A model generated the notes under the pieces. That model worked only from the letters and a program-made list of their open reading frames with translations, had not been told where the DNA came from and made no database searches. From JAKPAM01 sp047601745 (GTDB taxonomy: Bacteria; Pseudomonadota; Gammaproteobacteria; Burkholderiales; Burkholderiaceae_E), in the NCBI GenBank assembly GCA_047601745.1, contig JASGIS010000001.1, positions 3,472,001-3,536,000 of the forward strand: a stretch of 64,000 nt of DNA, in the 5' to 3' direction. Shown in pieces: positions 49,416 to 59,382 of this stretch. Positions within the stretch are counted from its first letter, which is position 1. The number at the start of each line of letters is the position of its first letter. A program made the position numbers and the translations under genes.

Positions 49416-50210
49416 TCATGTCCGGTAGCTGGCGTCCAGCCGATCGAGCTTGCGCAGCATCGCCGGCCACTCCATGTTGCCGCTGATCGCCCCGCGGTCA
49501 GACACCTGTTCGGTCACCGTGCGCTGCGAAGCCGCCGACGGCAGGCACTGATTGTCATAGCCGGCGGTCAGCGCAGCAATCTGCGCGGCGCAGGCTTTCT
49601 CGAGGAAGAACATGCGGACGAACGCCTCACCCACCGATCGGCCGACTGTCAGCAGGCCATGGTTGCGCAGAATCATGTTGTTCTTCTCACCGAGATCAGC
49701 GACCAGACGGGCGCGCTCGTCGAGTTCCAGCGCGATGCCTTCGTAGTCGTGGTATGCCATGTCGTGCATGAATGCCATGGCAGTCTGATTCAACGGCAAC
49801 AGTCCCCACTTCTGCGAGGATACGGCCATGCCCGCTTCAGTATGGGTGTGCAGCACCGCCATCGCGTCCTCGCGGGCCTCGTGCACAGCGCCATGAATCA
49901 CGAACCCGGCCTTGTTGATGCCGTAACCAGTGTCCAGCAACACGTTGCCGTCGAGGTCGATCTTGACCAGATTCGACGCGGTGACCTCGTCGAACATCAG
50001 GCCATACGGGTTGATCAGGAAATGGTGATCGGGGCCAGGCACACGCGCCGACAAATGGGTGAATATCAGATCATCCCAGCCATGCAACGCGACCAGCCGA
50101 TAGCAGGCGGCGAGCTGCACGCGTACGTCCCATTCCTCGGGCGTCACCCGCGAGCGCACATCGGCCTTCGCGCCGACCTCGGCACGCTGGGCCGCAAGTT
50201 CCAAAGCCAT
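49416..50210 (-). CDS. Class II aldolase/adducin-family protein
   Basis: This 264-residue protein starts at 50210 with GGAG upstream. The fold's metal-binding His pair is in VLHTHTEAGMAVSS and a third His in ILRNHGLLTVG; the phosphate- or substrate-loop region is DLIFTHLSARVPGPDHHFLINPYGLMFDEVTASNLVKIDLDG. Members are aldolases, epimerases or decarboxylases acting on short hydroxy-carbonyl compounds. It is cotranscribed with the ABC binding-protein gene 83 bases downstream. Confidence 0.87.
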   Translation of the reverse strand: MALELAAQRAEVGAKADVRSRVTPEEWDVRVQLAACYRLVALHGWDDLIFTHLSARVPGPDHHFLINPYGLMFDEVTASNLVKIDLDGNVLLDTGYGINKAGFVIHGAVHEAREDAMAVLHTHTEAGMAVSSQKWGLLPLNQTAMAFMHDMAYHDYEGIALELDERARLVADLGEKNNMILRNHGLLTVGRSVGEAFVRMFFLEKACAAQIAALTAGYDNQCLPSAASQRTVTEQVSDRGAISGNMEWPAMLRKLDRLDASYRT

Positions 50211-50353
50211 TGTCTGTCTCCTCGTTCGAATAGCCGGCGCGACACTCAGGACGCAATCCTGGTTCCCGTCCATCGACAGGCGTCGATCAACGCAGGCGCC
50301 TCCGGGGATGCTAGGTGAAGCAGACAACGCGGACTGTCGCTTAGTTTACAATT

Positions 50354-50372
50354 TCCCCAAATAATCCGGGGA
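50354..50372. promoter_or_regulatory. Inverted repeat in the aldolase / Crp-Fnr divergent region
   Basis: TCCCC-N9-GGGGA lies 20 bases before the regulator start and about 145 bases before the aldolase start. It does not match the classic Fnr or Crp consensus, so an operator role for the adjacent regulator is tentative. Confidence 0.35.
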
Positions 50373-50392
50373 TCGCCAATCGAGGCCAGGAA

Positions 50393-51094
50393 GTGGGGTC
50401 TGCACCTGTCAGCTTGCTGCCAATCCTGCGCCGCGATCCGTGGTTTGGCTCGCTGTCCGACACGCTTGCCGATGCGATCGCCACGCGCCTGTCCCCCGTC
50501 GATTTCGCCGACGGCGAAGCGATCTATCGCGCGGGCGACCGGCCAGACGGCCTGTTCGCGATTCAGTATGGCAGCGTGCGGATGATGCACATCAGCACGG
50601 GAGGCGTTTGCGGTTTTTGTTACGTGAAGCAGGCGCCGAGCTGGTTCGGCGAACTATCCGAATTCGATGGCGGCCCGCGCGCGCAGCACGCGTATGCGGT
50701 GGGTCAGACCCGGCTGCTGCATCTGTCGCATCACGCGTTCCAGACAATCGTTGCAGCCGACGGACGCCACTGGAGCGGCTTCGCATTGTTGATGGGTATG
50801 CGCGTACGCGATCTGTTCCATCGTATCGAGGCCATGGCGACGCTGCCGGCCAGGGTGCGGGTCGCACAGGCACTGTTCCTGACGCACGTGGAAGCGCAAC
50901 GTGCCGGCGTCAACCCCGGCCAGACGTCGATCAGCCAGGAGTCTCTGGGAGCCATGGTGGGCATCTCGCGTCAGACGATCAGCAAAATTCTCAAGGAAAT
51001 GGAGCGCTCGCGCTGGGTTCGCCTGAACTACCGCTCCATCGAACTACTGGACCCGGCGATGATAGAACGGCTGGCGCGACCGCCTGACCGTTGA
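50393..51094 (+). CDS. Crp/Fnr-family transcriptional regulator
   Basis: This 233-residue protein has a GTG start. The cyclic-nucleotide-binding-like barrel runs through FADGEAIYRAGDRPDGLFAIQYGSVRMM; the C-terminal helix-turn-helix is TSISQESLGAMVGISRQTISKILKEMERSRWVRLNYRSIELLD. No N-terminal Cys cluster for an Fe-S centre is present, so it is not an Fnr oxygen sensor. It is divergent from the aldolase/ABC-binding-protein unit and likely controls it. Confidence 0.9.
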   Translation: MGSAPVSLLPILRRDPWFGSLSDTLADAIATRLSPVDFADGEAIYRAGDRPDGLFAIQYGSVRMMHISTGGVCGFCYVKQAPSWFGELSEFDGGPRAQHAYAVGQTRLLHLSHHAFQTIVAADGRHWSGFALLMGMRVRDLFHRIEAMATLPARVRVAQALFLTHVEAQRAGVNPGQTSISQESLGAMVGISRQTISKILKEMERSRWVRLNYRSIELLDPAMIERLARPPDR

Positions 51095-51119
51095 ACACCG
51101 GCCGGCTGCGATCGTCTGC

Positions 51120-51311
51120 GCGTAGTTTCGAGCCTTCGACCAAGGTGCCACGCACGAATCGCGGCGCGACGAACTCCGTATTGCCGGCCCGATTGGCCAG
51201 CGTCTTGAATTCGCCGGGGCCGACCTCCGGTCTCTCCTTCATCTGGTCGGCATGCCGCTCGCATAGCTGCTTCAGGACGGGTTCATCCGAGCTGAGCGTC
51301 TGATTCGCCCA
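51120..51311 (-). pseudogene. Remnant of a Fic-family protein gene
   Basis: On the minus strand one frame keeps TLSSDEPVLKQLCERHADQ and MKERPEVGPGEFKTLANRAG, then NTEFVAPRFVRGTLVEG. The GEFK-NRAG-FVAP-VRGTL pattern is typical of the segment just before the Fic core in Fic/DOC proteins of about 370 residues. A stop lies directly upstream, and no HPFxxGNG motif follows, so only a fragment is left. Identification is by eye. Confidence 0.5.
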
Positions 51312-51378
51312 TCATTTTGGTTTTTGACGGTGGTACTGATAAGCGTACCCGCCCGCCACTCGCGCATGCGAACAGGCC

Positions 51379-51408
51379 AAAAGAAAAACCCCGCCGAAGC
51401 GGGGCTCT
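51379..51408 (-). terminator. Rho-independent terminator of the groESL operon
   Basis: Minus strand: GAGCCCCGCTTCGGCGGGG hairpin (UUCG-type loop) followed by TTTTTCTTTT. It lies 60 bases beyond the groEL stop. Confidence 0.88.
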
Positions 51409-51467
51409 TCCAAACCATCCCCACCGCAGCGCCATCCCGGCCGCCGCTGTGAAGGACAGGGCAGGGC

Positions 51468-53117
<1,650 letters not shown>

Positions 53118-53208
53118 GTTTGAGTAACTCCTGAGACTGATGAACGGGCGCCTCGCCTCTATGGGCGGCGCCGTTCAGACGAATGGGATGATCGGATTCG
53201 GCGCGTGA

Positions 53209-53496
53209 TTACTCGACGACGGCCATGATGTCTTCTTCGCGCATCACCAGCAGCTCTTCGCCGTCGACCTTGACGGCCTGGCCGCTGTATTTGCCGAACA
53301 GCACCTTGTCGCCGACCTTGACCGCCAGCGCGCGGACCTTGCCGTCCTCGAGGATCTTGCCGTTGCCGACGGCCAGCACTTCACCCTGATCCGGCTTTTC
53401 AGCAGCGCTGTCCGGGATGACGATACCCGACGAGGTTTTGCGCTCGTTGTCCAGGCGCTTGATGATCACGCGATCGTGAAGGGGACGAAGTTTCAT
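53209..53496 (-). CDS. groS: Co-chaperonin GroES
   Basis: This 95-residue protein has KLRPLHDRVIIKRLDNERKTSSGIVIPDSA, with the mobile loop that docks onto GroEL, and the conserved GKILEDGKVRALAVKVGDKVLFGKYSG. It is first in the groESL operon; the 152-base leader begins at a CIRCE element. Confidence 0.98.
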   Translation of the reverse strand: MKLRPLHDRVIIKRLDNERKTSSGIVIPDSAAEKPDQGEVLAVGNGKILEDGKVRALAVKVGDKVLFGKYSGQAVKVDGEELLVMREEDIMAVVE

Positions 53497-53647
53497 GAAA
53501 AGAAGCTCCTAAGTGCTCGAATTTTTCAGGTTTCGCAAGCATGGCCACGCGGCGCGCGGCCCGGATGAGAAACGACGGGATGCCGGACGGCCGGGACTTC
53601 CGGGGGGCCGGAAGACTGAGCCGATCGGATCAGCCGGAGGGCTGTTG

Positions 53648-53674
53648 TTAGCACTCGTCGTTCGCGAGTGCTGA
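53648..53674 (-). promoter_or_regulatory. CIRCE element (HrcA operator) of groESL
   Basis: TTAGCACTC-N9-GAGTGCTGA, one mismatch from the perfect 9-bp inverted repeat TTAGCACTC-N9-GAGTGCTAA. It lies directly after the -10 box of the groESL promoter, so HrcA repression is expected. Confidence 0.95.
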
Positions 53675-53703
53675 TGATAGGGACATCGCCGGCGAATTTC
53701 AAG
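53674..53703 (-). promoter_or_regulatory. groESL promoter, overlapping sigma-70 and sigma-32 elements
   Basis: Minus strand: TTGAAA (53697-53702) and TATCAT (53674-53679) are 17 bases apart, a good sigma-70 pair. The same region reads CTTGAA-N15-CCCTATCA, close to the heat-shock sigma-32 consensus. CIRCE abuts the -10 box. The bases between 53704 and 53805 show no gene. Confidence 0.7.
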
Positions 53704-53805
53704 GAGGGGGAGCGTGTTTGGCCGGTCGCCGTTCGTCGGGTGCGTCGAGGCCGCCGCAGGCCGGCGATGCCAGCAGGGCGGGCCGCCCGAGGCTGTCGGA
53801 CGGGG

Positions 53806-55230
53806 TCAGGCGGTCGCCGTCCGCCAATTGCCGTGAAACCCCGCCGGCACCCGGTGCGACAGGTGCGCCTGCGCGATCGGGCCGTCGGAGACGTGCGTGG
53901 CGTCGAATACCGCCAGGTCGCTGCGGTTTTCGGCGCCGCGCCAGATCACCGACAGCAGCCAGCCGTCGCCTTCGTCGGCCTGCGCGTGCCTTTCGACGAA
54001 CACCGGTTCGCCGCAGTAGTCGCCCAGCGGCGGCTGCCATTCGCGCACGACGCCGCTGCGCAGGTCGATGTGCGCGAGGCCGGCGCGCGCGTCGCGGCCG
54101 CGGGTGGCCTCTGTGGCCGGCGCGGCGTTGAAGTAGCCGTGCCGGTACGGCAGCATCGCGAAGCGTTCGTCCAGCCGCGGAAACTCGCCGGGCCGGTCGT
54201 CCAGCGGCTGTTCGGTGAAGCCGCCGCAGCGGCCGGCCGGATCGATGGTCCAGCGGACCAGCCGTGCGACCGGCGGCTGATCGCGGATCGGGCGGCCGTC
54301 CGGCAGCGGGAACAGCGGCGCGACCTCGTACTTCATCATGTCGCAGACGATGCGTCCGGCCTCGTCCTCGAACGCGTTCATCGGGTGGAACACGTACGAG
54401 GGATCGCCGGTGAACCAGCGGACGTCGGCGCTGCCGCCGTCGCGCGGGACGATGCCGACGTGCGTGCCTTTGTCCGGCTCCCATGCGTATGCCGGCCGGC
54501 CGCTGGTCGCGCGCTCCATCGACCCGGTCAACGGAAAGATCGGGAAGATCACGTGGCGCCGCGTGACGACGAAGTCGTGGACCATGCTGGCGAACGGTGC
54601 CTGCAGCGCGACGGTTCGCGTCAATTGCCCGTCGCGATCGATCACGTACAGCAGCAGGTCCGGCGTGAACGGGCCGCGCGCCGCGTACGCGAAGCCGACC
54701 ATTTCGCCGCTGACCGGGTCGATCTTCGGGTGCGCGGTCATCGGTCCCTGCAGCCGGTCGTCGAAACGCTGGTAGCCGATCGAGGCGAGCGTCACGGGAT
54801 CCAGTTCGTACGGCGCGTGCGCTTCTTCGAGCGCGAGCAGCCGGCCGCCGTGCCAGACGACGTTGGTGTTGGCGACCGTCGAATTCAGCTCGAGGATCCG
54901 CGGATCGCTCAGGTGCCGGCTCATCAGCGAGCCGGACAGGCCTTCGCCCTCGTCGTGCTCGAGCTGCCACTTCGGCGTGCGGATCCAGCGGTTCCGGTAC
55001 GCGACCCGGCCGTCGGCGACGTGGAACGCGTGGATCATGCCGTCGCCGGAAAACCAGTGGTAGCGGCCGCGCGGCGCGAACTGCGGGTTGGGGCCGTTGC
55101 GGTACAAGCTGCCGCGCAGCTCGCGCGGCCAGTCGCCGCTGATCGGCAGGTTCGGCGCGTCGCATTCCATGTGCAGCGGCGCGTAGTAGCCGCGCAGGAA
55201 CGGGTCGTCGGTCGGAAAGGCCTTGGCCAT
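53806..55230 (-). CDS. Carotenoid oxygenase family protein (stilbene/carotenoid cleavage dioxygenase)
   Basis: This 474-residue seven-bladed propeller enzyme has the N-terminal GDWPRELRGSLYRNGPNPQFAPRGRYHWFSGDGMIHAFHV. The Fe(II) ligands are seen in four His contexts: MTAHPKID, MVHDFVVTRRH, YVFHPMNAFED and the terminal AGFHGNW. Such enzymes cleave a C=C bond of carotenoids, lignostilbenes or isoeugenol-like compounds with O2. It precedes, on the same strand, no pathway genes that define the substrate; the neighbouring NAD(P)-binding gene lies 79 bases upstream and may be cotranscribed. Confidence 0.92.
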   Translation of the reverse strand: MAKAFPTDDPFLRGYYAPLHMECDAPNLPISGDWPRELRGSLYRNGPNPQFAPRGRYHWFSGDGMIHAFHVADGRVAYRNRWIRTPKWQLEHDEGEGLSGSLMSRHLSDPRILELNSTVANTNVVWHGGRLLALEEAHAPYELDPVTLASIGYQRFDDRLQGPMTAHPKIDPVSGEMVGFAYAARGPFTPDLLLYVIDRDGQLTRTVALQAPFASMVHDFVVTRRHVIFPIFPLTGSMERATSGRPAYAWEPDKGTHVGIVPRDGGSADVRWFTGDPSYVFHPMNAFEDEAGRIVCDMMKYEVAPLFPLPDGRPIRDQPPVARLVRWTIDPAGRCGGFTEQPLDDRPGEFPRLDERFAMLPYRHGYFNAAPATEATRGRDARAGLAHIDLRSGVVREWQPPLGDYCGEPVFVERHAQADEGDGWLLSVIWRGAENRSDLAVFDATHVSDGPIAQAHLSHRVPAGFHGNWRTATA

Positions 55231-55309
55231 GCGGGGCTCCTCGCCCGCCGGCGGCCGGCGGCCGGCCGGGCGGGCAATGCGAAAAGGAAGGGCGCGGAAG
55301 ACGCGGCCC

Positions 55310-55969
55310 TCAGTGCGCGGGGACCGCCGCGTGCGTGAGCCGCTCGATGACGCTGGCGATGTCCGAATGGCCTTGGCGGAAGCCCAGCACGCGATTGCGC
55401 AGGCCGGCCTGCCAGGCGGCGACCGCCAGGTGCGCGACGTCTTCGCGCGAGACCGTCGCGCCGCCGGCCGAAGGCCCGTCGACCAGATCGATCGCGCCGC
55501 AGCCGACGTCGTCGGTCAGCGTGGCCGGGCGCAGGATCAGGTAGTCGAGCCCGCTGCCGATCACCTGTTCGTCGGACTCGCGCTTCATCTGCGCATAGTG
55601 CCGCAGCGACGCGGGCGCGCGCGCCGGATCGGCGGCCAGCAGCGTGCTGATCAGCACGAAGCACTGGCAGCGGTACTGGCGCGCGTAGCCGATCGCGGTG
55701 ACGATCGCGTCGCGGTCGATCGCACGCTCGGCGCAGACGCCTTCGCCGTCGGCCGAGCCGGCCGCATAGATCACCGTGTGGATGCCGTCGAACGCCCGCG
55801 AGAAATCCTCGCGCAGGTCGACGACCAGCGCCTGCGCGCCCAGGTCCTCGAAGATCGGCCGGCGAGCCGGGTCGCGTATCAATACCCGCAGGTCCTGTCC
55901 GGCGCCGCGAAGCCGCCTGGCCAGATGCCGGCCCGTGCGTCCGGTGGCACCCAACAGCAGAATGCTCAT
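55310..55969 (-). CDS. NAD(P)-binding atypical SDR (NmrA/SDR_a5-like)
   Basis: This 219-residue protein begins SILLLGATGRTGRHLARRLRGAG, the GATGxxG cofactor motif of atypical SDRs. It keeps VIYAAGSADGEG, HYAQMKRESDEQVIGSGLDYLILRPATLTDD, with the Tyr-x-x-x-Lys (YAQMK) pair. Similar proteins are NAD(P)H-binding epimerases or reductases of unknown substrate. It lies upstream of the carotenoid oxygenase gene on the same strand. Confidence 0.87.
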   Translation of the reverse strand: MSILLLGATGRTGRHLARRLRGAGQDLRVLIRDPARRPIFEDLGAQALVVDLREDFSRAFDGIHTVIYAAGSADGEGVCAERAIDRDAIVTAIGYARQYRCQCFVLISTLLAADPARAPASLRHYAQMKRESDEQVIGSGLDYLILRPATLTDDVGCGAIDLVDGPSAGGATVSREDVAHLAVAAWQAGLRNRVLGFRQGHSDIASVIERLTHAAVPAH

Positions 55970-56195
55970 CGTCGTCTCCCCTGGTCGGGGGGCCTAAGCC
56001 GGGCCCGCTGATCGCGCGGTCCGCCGGCCCCGTGGTTACGTGGTTTTGCTGGCCGAAACCTTCGCGCCCATCGGCCGCGGGCGGTGCCGGCCTCGATCGG
56101 ATCCAGTGTGCGCGGATCCTCGCCGTGTGTCATCCTCGCCGGCGGATTTTCCGCGCGGCGCGCCCGGCGGGGCGCCGAGGGCGGGCGCGCTCATT

Positions 56196-56216
56196 TGGCA
56201 TTGAGAATAAGGTGCA
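56196..56216 (+). promoter_or_regulatory. Fur-box-like site before feoA
   Basis: TGGCATTGAGAATAAGGTGCA contains the Fur half ATTGAGAAT and lies 14-34 bases before the feoA start. It resembles, with several mismatches, the 19-bp Fur consensus; ferrous-iron genes are commonly Fur-repressed. Nothing else is recognised in 55970-56195. Confidence 0.5.
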
Positions 56217-56229
56217 TTACGATCTGACC

Positions 56230-56505
56230 ATGCAGACCACCCTTGATAAACTGGCGCGCGATCGGTCGGCGACATTGGTCGACGTCGCCGGTTTTCGCGA
56301 CGACGGCCGGATCAGCGACGATCTGTCGCCCGAGCATCGCGACATCGCCCGACGGCTCGTCGAACTGGGCTTCGTCAACGGTGAGAGCGTGCGCGTGATC
56401 CGGCGCGCGTTTCCGTTCGGCGATCCGATCGCCGTGCGCATCGGCGCGACGACGCTGGCCTTGCGGCGTTTCGAAGCCGCGCTGGTCACCGTCCGCACCG
56501 AGTGA
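56230..56505 (+). CDS. feoA: Ferrous iron transport protein FeoA
   Basis: This 91-residue SH3-like protein has RRLVELGFVNGESVRVIRRAFPFGDPIAVRIGATTLALRR, the FeoA core that binds and stimulates FeoB. The start at 56230 gives a short N-terminal extension (MQTTLDKLARDRSATLVDVAGF). It lies 27 bases before feoB. Confidence 0.93.
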   Translation: MQTTLDKLARDRSATLVDVAGFRDDGRISDDLSPEHRDIARRLVELGFVNGESVRVIRRAFPFGDPIAVRIGATTLALRRFEAALVTVRTE

Positions 56506-56532
56506 TCCCGGTCCGAGTCCCTTGCGCTCCTC

Positions 56533-58392
56533 ATGAATCCTGACGTCAACGTAGCACCCGACCTGCTCGCGCTGGTCGGCAATCCGAACTGCGGCAAGAC
56601 CGCGATGTTCAATCGCCTGACCGGCGCCCGCCAGAAGGTGGCCAACTACGCGGGGGTCACGGTCGAGCGCAAGGAAGGGCGCTTCGTGACGCCCGGCGGG
56701 CGGCGCTGGCGGCTGCTCGATCTGCCGGGCGCCTACAGCCTGAACGCGCTGACGCCCGACGAGGTCGTCACGCGCGACGTCGTGATGGGGATGCGCAAGG
56801 GCGAGGCGCTGCCGGCCGGACTGCTGTGCATCGTCGACGCGACCAACCTGCGGCTGAACCTGCGCCTGGTGCTCGAACTGCGCCGGCTCGGCCGGCCGAT
56901 GCTCGTCGTGCTGAACATGATGGACGTGGCCCGGCGGCGCGGCTACCGGATCGACGTCGCGGGCCTGCAGCGCGAGTTGGGCGTGCCGGTCGTCGAGGCG
57001 ATCGCCGTGCAGGGCGACGGCCAGCGCGCGCTGCTCGCGCTGCTCGACGAATTCGATTTCTCGGCACCGGTCGGCCGTCCCGCCGAGCCGGACGTGCCGA
57101 TCGCGCAGACCCAGCGCGAGGTGCGCCGGCTGTTCGATCTGTATGTGACCGAGCCGGGCGCCGCGGCGCGCAGCGAGGCGATCGACCGCGTCGTCCTGCA
57201 TCCGATCGCCGGTCCGCTGATCCTGATGGCGGTGATGTTCGTCGTGTTCCAGGCCGTGTTCACGTGGGCCGAGGCGCCGATGTCGTGGATCGAGGACGCG
57301 GTGGCGGCGGTCGGAAACGGCGTGCAGGGCCTGCTGCCCGACGGTCTGCTGCGCGGCCTGCTCGTCGACGGCGTGATCGCCGGCGCCGGGTCGGTACTGG
57401 TGTTCCTGCCGCAGATCCTGATCCTGTTCCTGTTCATCCTCGTGCTCGAGGAGTCCGGCTACCTGCCCCGCGCGGCCTTCCTGCTCGACCGGTTGATGGG
57501 CGGCGTCGGCCTGTCCGGCCGCGCGTTCATCCCGCTGCTGTCGAGCTTCGCCTGCGCGGTGCCGGGCATCATGGCGGCGCGCACGATCCAGAACGTGCGC
57601 GACCGGATCACGACGATCATGATCGCGCCGCTGATGACCTGCTCGGCGCGGCTGCCCGTCTACGCGCTGATCATCGCGGCGTTCATCCCGGACCGGACGG
57701 TCTGGGGCGTGCTGAACCTGCAGGGCCTCGTGCTGTTCGCGCTGTACATGGCCGGCATCGTCTCGGCGCTGCTCGTCGCCTGGGTCATCAAGCTGTTCGG
57801 TTCGCGCGGAGCGGTCGCGCCGCTGCTGCTGCAACTGCCCGACTACCACTGGCCGAACCCGAAGAACGTGGCGATCGGTTTGTGGGAACGCGCGACGATC
57901 TTCATCCGGCGGGTCGGCACGATCATCCTGGCGCTGATGGTCATCCTGTGGTTCCTGTCGAGCTTTCCGTCGCCGCCGGACGGCGCGACCGGCCCGGCGA
58001 TCGAGTACAGCTTCGCCGGTTACCTGGGGCGCTGGCTCGAGGTCGTCTTCGCGCCGATCGGCTTCAACTGGCAGATCTGCATCGCGCTGATCCCGGGCCT
58101 GGCGGCGCGCGAGGTCGCGGTTGCCGCGCTGGGAACCGTGTATGCGATGTCGGAGTCCGGCGACGCACTCGAGCAGGCGCTGACGCCGCTGATCGCCCAG
58201 CAATGGGGCCTGCCGACGGCGCTGTCGCTGCTGGCCTGGTACGTGTTCGCGCCGCAATGCATCGCGACGCTCAGCGTCGTGCGCCGCGAGACCGCGAGCT
58301 GGCGCTACCCGCTGATGATGGCCGGCTATCTGTTCGGCCTCGCGTACCTGGCGTCGTTCATCACGTATCGCGTCGCGCTGGCGCTGGCCTGA
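56533..58392 (+). CDS. feoB: Ferrous iron transporter FeoB
   Basis: This 619-residue protein has an N-terminal G domain with G1 GNPNCGKT (16-23), switch regions around YAGVTVERKEG, G3 DLPGAYSLN and G4-like VVLNMMD, followed by Gate motifs (ESGYLPRAAFLLDRLMGGVGLSGRAFIPLLSSFACAVPGIMAART, with the essential Cys) and about ten membrane helices. It imports Fe2+ with GTP hydrolysis. It belongs to the shorter FeoB form that lacks the long C-terminal region of the enterobacterial protein. Confidence 0.97.
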   Translation: MNPDVNVAPDLLALVGNPNCGKTAMFNRLTGARQKVANYAGVTVERKEGRFVTPGGRRWRLLDLPGAYSLNALTPDEVVTRDVVMGMRKGEALPAGLLCIVDATNLRLNLRLVLELRRLGRPMLVVLNMMDVARRRGYRIDVAGLQRELGVPVVEAIAVQGDGQRALLALLDEFDFSAPVGRPAEPDVPIAQTQREVRRLFDLYVTEPGAAARSEAIDRVVLHPIAGPLILMAVMFVVFQAVFTWAEAPMSWIEDAVAAVGNGVQGLLPDGLLRGLLVDGVIAGAGSVLVFLPQILILFLFILVLEESGYLPRAAFLLDRLMGGVGLSGRAFIPLLSSFACAVPGIMAARTIQNVRDRITTIMIAPLMTCSARLPVYALIIAAFIPDRTVWGVLNLQGLVLFALYMAGIVSALLVAWVIKLFGSRGAVAPLLLQLPDYHWPNPKNVAIGLWERATIFIRRVGTIILALMVILWFLSSFPSPPDGATGPAIEYSFAGYLGRWLEVVFAPIGFNWQICIALIPGLAAREVAVAALGTVYAMSESGDALEQALTPLIAQQWGLPTALSLLAWYVFAPQCIATLSVVRRETASWRYPLMMAGYLFGLAYLASFITYRVALALA

Positions 58393-58415
58393 CGCGCGCA
58401 AGGGGGATCGGATCG

Positions 58416-58727
58416 ATGATCGAGAAAGCGGTGCTGGCGATCGTGGGATTGGCGGCGGTCCTCTACGCGGTTCGCGCGCTGGCGCCGTCGGCCTGGCTGG
58501 CGCGCGGCGTCGGCAGGGCGGCCGATTCGCTGCGCATGCGCGGCTGGCCGCGGGCCGCGCGCTGGGTGGCCGCCTATGCGCCGTCGTCGGGCGGTTGCGG
58601 CGGCTGCGGCACCTGCGGCGATGCGTCCGCCGGTGCGGCCGCGGCTCCGGCCGCGGATCGACATGCTTCGCCCGATCGCGCGCCGGTCGAAAAGCCGTTG
58701 ACCTTCCATCGGCGGCCGCCGCGCTGA
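58416..58727 (+). CDS. Small membrane-anchored Cys-rich protein after feoB
   Basis: This 103-residue protein has one N-terminal helix (AVLAIVGLAAVLYAVRAL), an Arg-rich segment, and the motif CGGCGTCG, then a disordered Ala/Pro tail. Its place 23 bases after feoB suggests a FeoC-like accessory role; the CxxCxxC arrangement could bind iron or an Fe-S cluster. The sequence is not that of enterobacterial FeoC. Proteins like it occur after feoB in several beta- and gamma-proteobacteria and are unnamed. Confidence 0.75.
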   Translation: MIEKAVLAIVGLAAVLYAVRALAPSAWLARGVGRAADSLRMRGWPRAARWVAAYAPSSGGCGGCGTCGDASAGAAAAPAADRHASPDRAPVEKPLTFHRRPPR

Positions 58728-58773
58728 AGCCCGGCCCCGTCGCGATACGGCGACGGTGTCCGCGGCGGGTTCG

Positions 58774-59115
58774 TCAGCCTTCGCCGCGGCGTGTCAGCGC
58801 GTACAGATTGGTCGAACGGGTGCCGCTGCGGCAATAGGCGAGGACCGGCTTGGGCGCCGAGTCGAGCACCGTCCGGAACGCGCGCACGTCGTCTTCGGTG
58901 ATCTGCCCGGACACGACCGGCACGTAGTGCAGCGACAGGCCCAGTCCCTGCGCGGCCTGGCTGATCTGCTCGAACGTCGGCTGCTCGGCGCCGCCCTCGC
59001 GGTCGGGGCGGTTGCAGACGATCGTCTTGAAGCCGGCCGCGGCGATGGCGGCGACGTCTTCGGGCTGGATCTGCGGGCTGACCGACAGATCCGGGGTCAA
59101 GGTCTGGATGGGCAT
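58774..59115 (-). CDS. TIGR01244-family protein tyrosine phosphatase-like / sulfur transferase
   Basis: This 113-residue protein starts at 59115 (MPIQTLTPDLSVSPQ). The active-site loop is AYCRSGTRSTNLY, a Cys-x4-Arg phosphatase loop. LSVSPQIQPEDVAAIAAAGFKTIVCNRPDREG is the family N-terminus. These proteins resemble the phosphatase domain of BLH sulfur metabolism enzymes. The gene converges on the Feo operon, separated by hairpins near 58730-58770 that lack a T run. Confidence 0.87.
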   Translation of the reverse strand: MPIQTLTPDLSVSPQIQPEDVAAIAAAGFKTIVCNRPDREGGAEQPTFEQISQAAQGLGLSLHYVPVVSGQITEDDVRAFRTVLDSAPKPVLAYCRSGTRSTNLYALTRRGEG

Positions 59116-59382
59116 GGGGGTCCTCTGGAAGCTTGACCGTGATTGTCGCGCATTCGCGCCCGGCATCGCCAATCGCGCGTCGCCGATCGCTCATCGCCGA
59201 CCGCGCTTCGGGGCCGGCGCAACGACGGGCGAGACGACCGTCGCGACGCCCGGCGAACGGAGCGGACGCGAAGGTAAACTGCCGGGATGGCCCGAACGGG
59301 CGCAGGCGGCGCGACGTCTGCGCAGGCGTCGCAGTGGCCGATCCACCGGCGTGGCCGACCCATTCATCGAGGAGGAGCAGGC

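Noticed and set aside
56191..58401. 736-codon minus-strand frame opposite feoA and feoB
   Set aside because: It is a shadow of the Feo genes with a highly charged, Gln/Arg-rich translation and no family resemblance.
58730..58770. Rho-independent terminator between the Feo operon and the TIGR01244 gene
   Set aside because: Two good GC-rich stems are present (CCGTCGC/GCGACGG and CCGCGGCG/CGCCGCGG), but neither is followed by a T run on either strand; mentioned only as hairpins.
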